This document shows, piece by piece, positions 56,061-64,000 of a stretch of DNA of 64,000 nucleotides; position 1 is the first letter of the stretch; every line of letters begins with the position of its first letter. The stretch is from an uncultured Clostridia bacterium. GTDB taxonomy: Bacteria; Bacillota; Clostridia; Oscillospirales; Ruminococcaceae. The stretch lies in assembly GCA_947589035.1 (NCBI GenBank), contig CANPYZ010000009.1, positions 1 through 64,000 on the forward strand, given 5' to 3'. Below the pieces are notes generated by a model. The model saw only the letters and a program-made list of their open reading frames with translations. It did no database searches and was not told the origin of the DNA. The position numbers and the translations under genes are program-made.

Positions 56061-57845
56061 TCAGTTATCCTCTATAACGAGATGGTCTTCAACAATTATT
56101 TTTAGCTCGACAGGCTTGTTAGTACTATTGACAATAACTGAAATTTCGCCTTCATCAGCTTCAGTTTCAGATATTTTTTTCAACATTGCCTTCAGTTTAG
56201 ACAATCCATGCGTAAGAGAAGGATTTGAGATAGTAGAAATCATTCCATTGGCTATCTCACCAAAATAAATAACCATAGGCAGGGAAAGCCTGAAAGAAAT
56301 ATCAGAGCTGAGTTGGAGATTGACTTCTTGTTTAGAACAGCTATCCTCAAAATTTGCAGCAACTGGAACTCCTTTAACCTTGAAATTTGTTTTTTTGAAA
56401 CTTCCTGTTGTTATCATGACGCTTTGGAAATAGTTGTCATTTCTTTTAATAGTTAATGGAATATCTTTCGCCATTTTTGATGAAGTTCCCGTCATTTCAA
56501 GATATAATGCATCTGTTATTGTGCTGCGAAGGTCATTGATGAGTTTACCGGATACTTCACCATTCTGTATTCGAATATATGTATTATAGCCAACTCCAAA
56601 TAATTCATCATAAAGAGGAAGATATTGATTATCTTGCGGATGATTCTTTGGATTTCCAAAGAAAATAAATACACGTCTTATCGCTCTGCGATATTCAAAA
56701 TCATTGGAATTGAACTCGTTATCCTTATCATCTATGTTTAAATGCCGTTTTGCAAACATTCTGTGCTGTTCACTGACTAACTTTCCTATATCAGCGGGAA
56801 TATCTGAAAAATCACCAGTCACAAACAGCTTATAATCAACATCAAGACTTCTGGCATCAAGTTTAAGTTCTTTTGCATAAGCAATGCCTTGTATCTGGTC
56901 AGCATTGTTTATTTCTTCAATCCCTTTATAACCGAAGAAAAGATTCGAAAACAGATACCTGAACTTTTCAGAATTTTTATAGCTTGCTTTTATTACATGA
57001 CAAGCAAGATTACCCGTCAAAGCAAAACTAAGTTGAGAGAGAATCTGACGTATAGTCATGCGCTTATCATTCTCATAAAGATAACGGTAGAACGCTTCAA
57101 TTGCTGAAATTACTCTGTCTTGATACTTTTTTATCTGAACAACATTGAAGAATATCGGGCATTTACTGCATTTAGGGCAAGTTTCGCATTCTTTCCAGAG
57201 TTCAACAGAAAGAAGCTTGCTCATAATCTTTCGTGCAAAATCAACATTATCCACTCTTGCCATGTTGATCATTAAGAATTTACAATCGCCGACCGAAATC
57301 AGTTCATTTTTATTTTCATCGAGCTGATCAAGAAGTTGTGTTTGCAAAGCAATTTTTTCGCTTTCATCAAAAGTAATGCCCTGCACCTTGCATTGTTCTT
57401 CTCTTATCAATTCGAGACATTTAAGAAGTGGTCCGGTGTTAGAAATAATAATAGAAGATTTACCGTTCTTAGGCGCATCAAGAGCTTTACGGCAGAAAGT
57501 AATTTGCTTGTTTTCTGGAAGTTCACTCATATCCTTAACCGCATAGAGGCGAATATCACCATTATCATATTCTTTTTCAGGTTCGAGTGAAGAGTTTTCA
57601 TTAAGGAAACCGAGATTTTGCAAAATCTGAACGAGAATACTGGTTTTACCATCACCAGCATGACCTGTAAGAACAACAGAAAAATGTTCGCCTGAACGAA
57701 TGCGGTCAGATAAATATTTTCCAAGATTTCTTTCTATCTGTATTTTTTTGAAAAATGGTGAATTAACTTGTGATTCTGCAAGGGCAGCTATAGTGTCACT
57801 GCTTGCATTATTCATCGAGTTTAGATAATCAACAAATAAATTCAT
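56061..57845 (-). CDS. dptF: DptF/SspF-like ATPase
   Basis: The 594-residue protein is a P-loop ATPase with Walker A LTGHAGDGKTSILVQIL (about 60-76), the GxxGDGKT form typical of DptF. A compact Cys cluster, CETCPKCSKCP (about 220-230), may bind zinc. DptF works with DptG and DptH to damage DNA that lacks phosphorothioates. A good AGGAGGAG site precedes the ATG, 12 bases after the cysteine desulfurase stop. Confidence 0.88.
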   Translation of the reverse strand: MNLFVDYLNSMNNASSDTIAALAESQVNSPFFKKIQIERNLGKYLSDRIRSGEHFSVVLTGHAGDGKTSILVQILQNLGFLNENSSLEPEKEYDNGDIRLYAVKDMSELPENKQITFCRKALDAPKNGKSSIIISNTGPLLKCLELIREEQCKVQGITFDESEKIALQTQLLDQLDENKNELISVGDCKFLMINMARVDNVDFARKIMSKLLSVELWKECETCPKCSKCPIFFNVVQIKKYQDRVISAIEAFYRYLYENDKRMTIRQILSQLSFALTGNLACHVIKASYKNSEKFRYLFSNLFFGYKGIEEINNADQIQGIAYAKELKLDARSLDVDYKLFVTGDFSDIPADIGKLVSEQHRMFAKRHLNIDDKDNEFNSNDFEYRRAIRRVFIFFGNPKNHPQDNQYLPLYDELFGVGYNTYIRIQNGEVSGKLINDLRSTITDALYLEMTGTSSKMAKDIPLTIKRNDNYFQSVMITTGSFKKTNFKVKGVPVAANFEDSCSKQEVNLQLSSDISFRLSLPMVIYFGEIANGMISTISNPSLTHGLSKLKAMLKKISETEADEGEISVIVNSTNKPVELKIIVEDHLVIEDN

Positions 57846-57857
57846 CAGTTACTCCTC

Positions 57858-59006
57858 CTAATCAAATTCGCTTAATGCGTTTATCAGCGAATCTACATCA
57901 TTTTTCGTATTAAAATAGCCTATACTTATGCGGAGAGTACCGCCATTATCTTCAGTGCCAATAAGTTTATGCACATAAGGCGCACAGTGATATCCGCTTC
58001 TTACAGCTATATCAAAATCATTGTCAAGAATATCTGCCAATTCTTCAGGACGATAGTCAATATGCGTTAAGGAAATAATTGCTATATGATTTTCTTTATT
58101 TTCCGGTAGATAAAGTGTAACAGAAGACAATTCAGAAAGTCTTTGAATTGCATAATCTGTCAATTCTTTTTTTTGAGTATATATGTTTTTCAGGCTTGTA
58201 TCATTTATCCATAAAAGAGAGGCGTTAAGTGCTGAAATAGATATAATATCATGGCTTGCGGGTTCGTAAAGGTCAGGTAATTGTTCAGGCATGTTGAGAT
58301 TAAGTGAATCAGAACCTGTACCCCCTGTTAAAAAAGTTTTAAGCTTTACATTACTGTTATATACAAAACCACCTGTGCCGAAGTTGCCATATAGGTTTTT
58401 GTGTCCAGCGAATACAAGAAAATCAATTTCCTGTGATGAAAGGTCAATAGGTACAAGTCCAATGGACTGTGAAGCATCCAGTATGTTTATCGCTTCATAT
58501 TCTCTGGAAGCATTAAATATCTCATTGATTGGTAATATATTGCCAGTAACATTGCTGATATGATTTACGATAACAATATTAGGGTGCTTTATTATGAATT
58601 TATTTCGCATGGTTTCTATGTCGAGTTTTTGTGTTTTTCCGTCAAATGGGAGCATCTCAATGCTGAATCTGTAAATCTCTGAAAGCCTTTTGAGTGGACG
58701 AGCCACAGCATTATGTTCAAATGGAGTGATGTAAACAATAGTATTTGAGTTATACTCTAATCCATTGAGAACAATATTCATAGCAATAGTAGCTGAAGGT
58801 GATAATATTACATTGTTCTCGTTGTTAATGTTTACAAGTTTTGCAAGAGCTGTTCTTGTGTTGTGAATCATTTTCGAAGCTTGTCTTGCGGTTTTATATG
58901 TGCCTCGTCCGGCATTTACAGCAAAACTTCTCTGGCACTCATCAACTGCTGTATATACGCATTCTGGTTTTGGATATGTTGTAGCTGCGTTATCAAAATA
59001 AATCAT
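57858..59006 (-). CDS. sspA: Cysteine desulfurase of the phosphorothioation system (SspA/DndA-like)
   Basis: This 382-residue PLP enzyme takes sulfur from L-cysteine as a persulfide and passes it to the DNA-sulfur machinery. The N-terminal IYFDNAATTYPKPECV, the PLP lysine in FAGHKNLYGNFG (about 203), and the active cysteine in RSGYHCAPYVH (about 341) are all present, in the SufS-like class. Its place between sspC and dptF argues for a dedicated rather than housekeeping role. A 67-base gap precedes it, the longest in the operon, with AGGAG 10 bases before the ATG. Confidence 0.9.
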   Translation of the reverse strand: MIYFDNAATTYPKPECVYTAVDECQRSFAVNAGRGTYKTARQASKMIHNTRTALAKLVNINNENNVILSPSATIAMNIVLNGLEYNSNTIVYITPFEHNAVARPLKRLSEIYRFSIEMLPFDGKTQKLDIETMRNKFIIKHPNIVIVNHISNVTGNILPINEIFNASREYEAINILDASQSIGLVPIDLSSQEIDFLVFAGHKNLYGNFGTGGFVYNSNVKLKTFLTGGTGSDSLNLNMPEQLPDLYEPASHDIISISALNASLLWINDTSLKNIYTQKKELTDYAIQRLSELSSVTLYLPENKENHIAIISLTHIDYRPEELADILDNDFDIAVRSGYHCAPYVHKLIGTEDNGGTLRISIGYFNTKNDVDSLINALSEFD

Positions 59007-59073
59007 TATATATTTGACTCCTAAATGTATTTATTGCTACGCACATATGAATACTTCAATTGTTAAGTGCGTA

Positions 59074-62000
59074 TTATAACTGTTCCAATTCTTTTTTCAG
59101 AAGTTTCAGAAGAACTGCTACTCGCTCCTGAGCAGTTATTGCTTCACCATATTCTTTAAGAAACAAAGATTCTATATTGTTCATTGCAGTTTCAGCAAGA
59201 CCTGAAATTTCTGTATCAGTAATGTTATTTTCGTAAATTTTCCCACCATAACCAAGAGATAAAACTATCGTGTCATCTGTGACATCATTTTTTTCTTCAA
59301 TAGCAAAATGGTTTACAACATCAATATATGATTTTATATTATTTAGAAAGATATTCACAAGCTGGTCATTCCAGTCTTCTATTGCAAGCATAGTTATACA
59401 TTTTGCAAGTTCTGAAATAACTTCATTATCATCAAACGATGTGTTTTCTTTAATGAAGTGAAGAAATCTGTTCACTTCTGAAGAGAAAATATGTGTTCTT
59501 GTGGTTTCCGGTAAAGAATTATACCAGTCCAGCATAATAGATGAAAGACTTCCTTGTATCGTTCTATTAAATAATTGTTTTGCCTTTCTTGTAAGATATT
59601 CTTTAATTTCAGTAATAAATGTATTGTAATTATTGGCAAAAGCCTGAAGACGTTCAAGCGTATGAATATAGTTATTTTCGCTGTCAAAATAATTTGGAAT
59701 ATCTGTAAAAAGAAAAGCATGGGGGTTTATATCGTACTGTAAAAGCTGCTCTTTGAATTTCAGCAATTTTCGAGAAACAGTTACAGGTTCTTCAGTGTAA
59801 GTCATTGTATGATCTCTGGTAAATTTCGACAAACCCCTAAACCATGTTTGAAGAAGTTCAGTGGCAAAAGTACATTTATTATTTACAGTTACAGGATCAA
59901 CCTGCGAAAATGCAGAAATAATTCCTTCAAGATATATTTCTTTTTCCTGCGTTCCTTTTTCTACATAAATGAAATAGTTTTCAGGTTCTGTTTCTATCTG
60001 TGATAACGTATTACCGTTTATTGGTATCTCTTTTTTCTTGAATAACAGAACAATAGTATCTTGATTCTTTCGCATACACCAAGCAAGATAAATAGGAATA
60101 ATTCCTTTTTTCATGCCAAAAGGTGAACCGCAAAGAGTATGATAGATATTGTCAAACGAAATTGGTTCATTTTCAGCTTCTGCTATTGTTCTGTTTATCG
60201 TATTGATTACTTCATTAAGGCTATCATCGTCGGAAAAATTGCTGTTGTTCAAATGTTTTACTATTATGGTTGAACGTAGAATGCTGACTTCCGGACCGTA
60301 ACCGTCCATTACAGGAATATTTTCTGTATGTGATAATATCCAGTCTATAGTTTTTGTTCTTGCCTTGCGTATCTGTGCTGAAATTTTATTTTTATTAATC
60401 ATCTCATTGTTAATGTCAGGTGTATCAGGGTATACACGGTCACAGATATTGGAAAGTTCACGGTTAAGAAGAAGAGGTTTTGTTATTTCGTCAAGACATT
60501 CTTCTGAATTATAGTAAGCAGCAACTGGATTAGATGGTGAGTAAAGCTGATCGGCAAGTTCTCTTATTGTCTTAAACAAGTCATATTTATATACAGCAAG
60601 TTCTTCCCTAAAATGGTCATCTGTGTTCATATTCTGTTTTTCAAGGAGACAAGCTGCTTGATATTCATTTAATAAATCATTATGATTCCATACTTTCGTT
60701 ACACATACAACAATGCTTGCATTCAGATGTAACTTGTGCAGATGCCCTGCAATATTATGTGTGTCGTTGTCACTATCGGAAATCAGATAAATCAGTAATC
60801 CATCAGCATTGCCTTTTATTTCACTGAAATCACCAGTATATTTCCAAAAATCAGATGCTTCCATAAATTCCGTTACAAAGTAACGCTGAATGTGCATTTT
60901 AGCATTATGTTGTCTTGGAAGTATAAATGGGGTAGAATATGCTTCTTTCAGTGTATGCGGACGATTAAGTTTAACAAGTCCCTGTTCAATAAGATTTTGT
61001 ATATTTTTCTTTATATCGACACCGTTTGCAGTCAGAAATTCATAAGTACTATCTCTACGCCTTGTGATTATATGCAAGGAAGTCAATGAATCAATAGTAT
61101 TTCGATAAACATCATCGCTAAAATTAGAGGCAGCTTTAAGGTTAATGTCAGTCGCTTCAAAAACATCACTCGCAATTATTTTGCAAACAGCAAGTATTTT
61201 GATCAGCTTTATTTGTTCTTCATTTTCGCATTTTCTAACAGCAGATTGTGTTTTTGCCCATATGCTGTGTATTTTATGATTAAATATTTCAACACGGAAT
61301 AATTCAGAAAAATAATCATATATCCATTCAGGAGTAAGAAGTGCGCATTCTTCCTCTAAAGGATAATTCTGTAAAAAACTTTGGAAAGAATGTTCTTCTG
61401 ACTGCGATAAGAACGTAAACAAGGTTCTTTCGTTTTGTCCAATGAGTTCACTAATATGAATAAGTGCAAATACGCTTAATGGGTGCATAGGAAAACACTT
61501 CTTTTCAAGAATCTCAGCGAACATTTCATCGGACAAGTCACGAAATACTCCAGTCATTTGACAAAGTTGTGTCACTCTTGAGAGATTTTTGTTATGCTTG
61601 TTGTAAAATTTATCAAACTTTTCATTATGAATTATTGCATTAGATACAAGTTCATAAGATTGTTCAGATGAAACAACAAAGTAAACTTTTTTGAATCTGC
61701 CGTCAACAGTCCTGAAACTGTCACTTTGTGAATAATCAAGTATTTCTTTATGCGTAACACAGCATAAATGTATTTTATTACTACGTACAGCCATTTCTGC
61801 AAAGTCCTGAATAAGTTTCAAATTCTGCATATTTGCCATAGCAACTGATGATTCAAGGAATTTACTAAATTCATCGAATATTATATATACTCCACCGAAA
61901 GATTTCTGTTGTATCAACCCATCACATACTTGTTCATACATCTTTATCACATCAGTATTCTGCAAAGGATTAAAACTTGCTCCATTGCTAACTACAGGAT

Positions 62001-62628
62001 AAATATCACAAAATATTTGATAAGCAGAAGCAGAGCATTTATTGAGTTGATCTTTAAAGTCTGAAAGCTTTATTTTTCTACTGCGAAGTTCTTTTTTAAA
62101 TAGTTTTATTGCATTTTCAAATTCGTTTTCCCATGTTTTTATCATTCTGAGGGCAGAATCAAAATATGTTTCAGGGAAAAAGTCATTTAAGTCATTTCTT
62201 TCAAGTGCTTCACGAAGTGCAATAATAAATGACTGGTTAATATCTGTATGGTTGCTGTTTATCATTATAGGAAGATAAGGCTTGTTTTTGCTATGGAAAA
62301 TATTCAGCAGTTCACCAATGGAACTGTCAGCAATAGTAAGTTTATTTGTCAGTTCAGTAATTACAGGACTATCGGCATGATGAGAAAGTATAGCAGAAAG
62401 TACAAGAAGAAGATGTGACTTGCCACGTCCATAAGGACCAATCAATACAGTGGCATTATCTTCATTGTGATGATCATTGCAAACAGCATTAAGATACCTT
62501 TTGAGTATGGAGAGAGACTGGGCAGTCGGAATGTATCCTCTTATTTTTTCTTCTTTATTAAGGTCATACTGCAAATTGACAGAAGTTTGAAAATGATTAT
62601 TTGAGCCAATAATTTTGTTATATTTCAT
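59074..62628 (-). CDS. sspC: SspC-like P-loop ATPase
   Basis: The 1184-residue protein is the ATPase of the modification half. It has Walker A GPYGRGKSHLLLVL (64-77), Walker B GVYIIFDEFSKFLE (about 245-258), and the RFKKVYF and HPLSVFALIHIS segments typical of this family. In SspABCD systems SspC is an ATPase that works with SspB and SspD during sulfur insertion. It begins 3 bases after the sspB stop with AGAGGTG before the ATG. It is clearly related to the 1412-residue protein at the other end of the operon. Confidence 0.83.
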   Translation of the reverse strand: MKYNKIIGSNNHFQTSVNLQYDLNKEEKIRGYIPTAQSLSILKRYLNAVCNDHHNEDNATVLIGPYGRGKSHLLLVLSAILSHHADSPVITELTNKLTIADSSIGELLNIFHSKNKPYLPIMINSNHTDINQSFIIALREALERNDLNDFFPETYFDSALRMIKTWENEFENAIKLFKKELRSRKIKLSDFKDQLNKCSASAYQIFCDIYPVVSNGASFNPLQNTDVIKMYEQVCDGLIQQKSFGGVYIIFDEFSKFLESSVAMANMQNLKLIQDFAEMAVRSNKIHLCCVTHKEILDYSQSDSFRTVDGRFKKVYFVVSSEQSYELVSNAIIHNEKFDKFYNKHNKNLSRVTQLCQMTGVFRDLSDEMFAEILEKKCFPMHPLSVFALIHISELIGQNERTLFTFLSQSEEHSFQSFLQNYPLEEECALLTPEWIYDYFSELFRVEIFNHKIHSIWAKTQSAVRKCENEEQIKLIKILAVCKIIASDVFEATDINLKAASNFSDDVYRNTIDSLTSLHIITRRRDSTYEFLTANGVDIKKNIQNLIEQGLVKLNRPHTLKEAYSTPFILPRQHNAKMHIQRYFVTEFMEASDFWKYTGDFSEIKGNADGLLIYLISDSDNDTHNIAGHLHKLHLNASIVVCVTKVWNHNDLLNEYQAACLLEKQNMNTDDHFREELAVYKYDLFKTIRELADQLYSPSNPVAAYYNSEECLDEITKPLLLNRELSNICDRVYPDTPDINNEMINKNKISAQIRKARTKTIDWILSHTENIPVMDGYGPEVSILRSTIIVKHLNNSNFSDDDSLNEVINTINRTIAEAENEPISFDNIYHTLCGSPFGMKKGIIPIYLAWCMRKNQDTIVLLFKKKEIPINGNTLSQIETEPENYFIYVEKGTQEKEIYLEGIISAFSQVDPVTVNNKCTFATELLQTWFRGLSKFTRDHTMTYTEEPVTVSRKLLKFKEQLLQYDINPHAFLFTDIPNYFDSENNYIHTLERLQAFANNYNTFITEIKEYLTRKAKQLFNRTIQGSLSSIMLDWYNSLPETTRTHIFSSEVNRFLHFIKENTSFDDNEVISELAKCITMLAIEDWNDQLVNIFLNNIKSYIDVVNHFAIEEKNDVTDDTIVLSLGYGGKIYENNITDTEISGLAETAMNNIESLFLKEYGEAITAQERVAVLLKLLKKELEQL

Positions 62629-62631
62629 TGA

Positions 62632-63537
62632 TTACACCTCTGCTTCATTTTGTGTATAATAAAGTTCAAGTATCTCAGTAGGAGAAAGCTTTTTGCTGAC
62701 ATATACCATATCAAGACCGGCTGTTCGGTTAAGTTCAATAAAACCTTCCTGACGTAACCTGTCAAGATATTCATTTATCATATTTCTATCAAGATTAAAA
62801 ATTTTTCCAACATTATTATCTTGAGTAAGTAAAGTATCAATATCCACACTTATTTTCTCATCTGGAAGATTTACAGTCATAACATAAAGAATAGCAAGTC
62901 TGTCAAGTTTGCTGTATAATGGTTTTACTTTCATATAACTGCTTCTTTCAGAACCTTTAACAACAAGACCTAACTCAGAAAAAGGAGAAGTAAGATTTTC
63001 TTCTGGATCAATGACTGTTTCTTCTGATGAAGTATACATTTTAAGCAATACACCACAATCTGAATCAATTGAATTATACAGACTGTTGCCTTTATTGTAA
63101 ATCTTATTACACTCGTCAACAAGTTTGTTTACCATTGCATTTTTGGTAAAATCAGTAACATTAAAACGATTGAAAAACAAGTTCCATACAGTATTGAATT
63201 TAATATCAGTCGTTATATAATAATGAATAATCCATAAAGTGAAAATATCCTCAAAATATGGATCGTGTTTTTTCACTATTTCTCCGAAATACTTTGTTGG
63301 AACAAGGCTGTGTTTGGCGTTTTTTTCTCTCTTTTCTTCTACAAGATGAGAAGCAAGAAGCCAGTACTTAATTGATTTTACCATTTTGCTACCAACTCCG
63401 AGTTTGTCCATTGCTGTTCCTTCAGAAAAAATGTACTTGTTTTCTTCAAGTGCAAACAGACCTTTAGCGAGCCAGCCTTCACGTATGCTGAAAGACTCAT
63501 TACCTTTTATCTTGTATTTCAGTTCATTAGCACTCAT
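62632..63537 (-). CDS. sspB: DUF4007 protein, SspB-like nickase
   Basis: The 301-residue protein is a canonical DUF4007 member. It has ESFSIREGWLAKGLFAL at the start, LGVGSKMVKSIKYWLLAS, the PYFEDIFTLWIIHYYIT core, VWNLFFNRF and DSDCGVLLKMYTSS, with SPFSELGLVV following. SspB is reported as a DNA nickase that opens the strand for sulfur insertion. I place the start at 63537 rather than 63630, because the ATG there overlaps the sspD stop as ATGA and the conserved domain begins right after it. Confidence 0.87.
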   Translation of the reverse strand: MSANELKYKIKGNESFSIREGWLAKGLFALEENKYIFSEGTAMDKLGVGSKMVKSIKYWLLASHLVEEKREKNAKHSLVPTKYFGEIVKKHDPYFEDIFTLWIIHYYITTDIKFNTVWNLFFNRFNVTDFTKNAMVNKLVDECNKIYNKGNSLYNSIDSDCGVLLKMYTSSEETVIDPEENLTSPFSELGLVVKGSERSSYMKVKPLYSKLDRLAILYVMTVNLPDEKISVDIDTLLTQDNNVGKIFNLDRNMINEYLDRLRQEGFIELNRTAGLDMVYVSKKLSPTEILELYYTQNEAEV

Positions 63538-64000
63538 TTTCCTTTGTAGTCCTTTCCTCTTGGAAGTAAAACCCGACGCATATAGCAGCCGCCTTGATAG
63601 TGTGTGATACATTCTGTACATCTTACACATTTGCTGCTGTCAATTCGATAAATATAGTCACTTACTGTATTAGAAATTTTCTCAAGTGTAATCGCTCCAT
63701 GCTTGCAAGCTGTTTCACAGGCATGGCAACCAGTACAGAGTTGATATTTTGTAATTTGTGATTTGAATTTCAATTCTATCTCTATGGTTTTTGTTCTTTT
63801 CGCAATGGGTCTTTTGAGAATAGTGATTTTCAAATGATTTGAACCAATTCGTCCCTGTAATTTCAGCAAAGGTTCATTAGTTTTGAAGTCAAGTATAAAT
63901 ACATCTCCTAAGCGTTTATTTCCCATATCAAAATTAAGTATTCCAAATGGTTTGAAAAATTCATAAAACTGTTCAGTAATGGGTTTATTCAATTCATAAT
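63534..64000 (-). CDS. sspD: SspD-like sulfurtransferase, C-terminal part (cut by window edge)
   Basis: The frame runs off the right edge; codons continue upstream of the TTG at 63992, so that TTG is internal. What remains (about 155 residues) ends in a two-cluster ferredoxin domain: CTGCHACETACKHGAI and CVRCTECITHYQGGC. By position it should be the PAPS-reductase-like ATP pyrophosphatase (SspD/DndC type) that activates the DNA backbone for sulfur. The ATP-binding part is outside the window, so that identity is inferred from the operon. Confidence 0.7.
   Translation of the reverse strand, partial: YELNKPITEQFYEFFKPFGILNFDMGNKRLGDVFILDFKTNEPLLKLQGRIGSNHLKITILKRPIAKRTKTIEIELKFKSQITKYQLCTGCHACETACKHGAITLEKISNTVSDYIYRIDSSKCVRCTECITHYQGGCYMRRVLLPRGKDYKGK

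Noticed and set aside
57858..59006. Housekeeping SufS/IscS for iron-sulfur clusters
   Set aside because: No SufU, SufB, SufC or IscU gene is adjacent; the gene is embedded in the phosphorothioation operon.
44381..62628. BREX system, because the two large ATPases resemble BrxC/PglY
   Set aside because: No PglZ, BrxX/PglX methylase, BrxL or BrxB-like protein is present; the cysteine desulfurase, DUF4007 and Dpt proteins point to phosphorothioation.
63538..63630. Longer start for the SspB-like protein
   Set aside because: The extra 31 residues are read inside the sspD gene in another frame and precede the conserved domain; the ATGA overlap at 63537 is the better start.
49449..64000. Classical DndABCDE modification system
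   Set aside because: No DndB, DndD or DndE-like gene is seen; the DUF4007 and SspC-like proteins are the Ssp type. Genes beyond the right edge cannot be excluded.

Overview
The window looks like a chromosomal segment of a low-GC Gram-positive gut anaerobe, most likely a Ruminococcus/Oscillospiraceae-type Clostridia. This rests on class B sortases, an LPxTG protein with Thr-rich linkers, BspA-type LRR proteins, a Spo0A-type DNA-binding domain, BceRS-AB and YtrA-type modules, and TTGACA-17-TATAAT promoters. No rRNA, tRNA or CRISPR array was seen.

From 1 to about 36.1 kb the DNA reads as host chromosome. It is rich in the tetramer CCGG, and its genes are small operons with clear promoters and hairpin terminators. 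Right to left on the minus strand it holds: two class B sortases with a SpoIID-like protein whose motif order is permuted; a GT8 glycosyltransferase; the NAD(P) transhydrogenase genes behind an NADP-type glutamate dehydrogenase; a lipoprotein solute-binding protein coupled to a membrane GGDEF protein; a mini assembly line (hydrolase, free-standing condensation protein, acyl carrier protein, AMP-ligase); a TcdE-type holin with a leaderless LRR protein; and a MutS-like ATPase. Next come a hybrid sensor kinase (+), a UDP-sugar dehydrogenase with a RelA/SpoT-domain protein (-), a TetR regulator (+), a complete Bce-type peptide-antibiotic module (-), a YtrA-type regulator with its ABC transporter (+), RadC (+), and a set of redox genes (-).

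From about 36.2 to 44.3 kb the composition changes and the region looks like a scar zone. It has a receiver-less Spo0A-like regulator with 0A boxes, a 1350-residue LRR/RCC1/LPQTG surface protein that has lost its signal peptide, a strong terminator, unassigned debris, an orphan type I restriction HsdR cut off by a serine-recombinase remnant, and an IS630-type transposase remnant.

From 44.4 kb to the right edge one tightly packed minus-strand operon encodes a DNA phosphorothioation defence system of the SspABCD plus DptFGH/SspFGH kind. In transcription order it contains an SspD-like sulfurtransferase (only its ferredoxin-like C-terminus is in the window), SspB (DUF4007), an SspC-like ATPase, an SspA-like cysteine desulfurase, DptF, DptG, DptH, and then a second divergent SspB-like/SspC-like pair. 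The first four genes would make the sulfur modification and DptFGH would attack unmodified DNA. The second B-C pair, translationally coupled to dptH, is the least explained part and the best candidate for new biology in the window.
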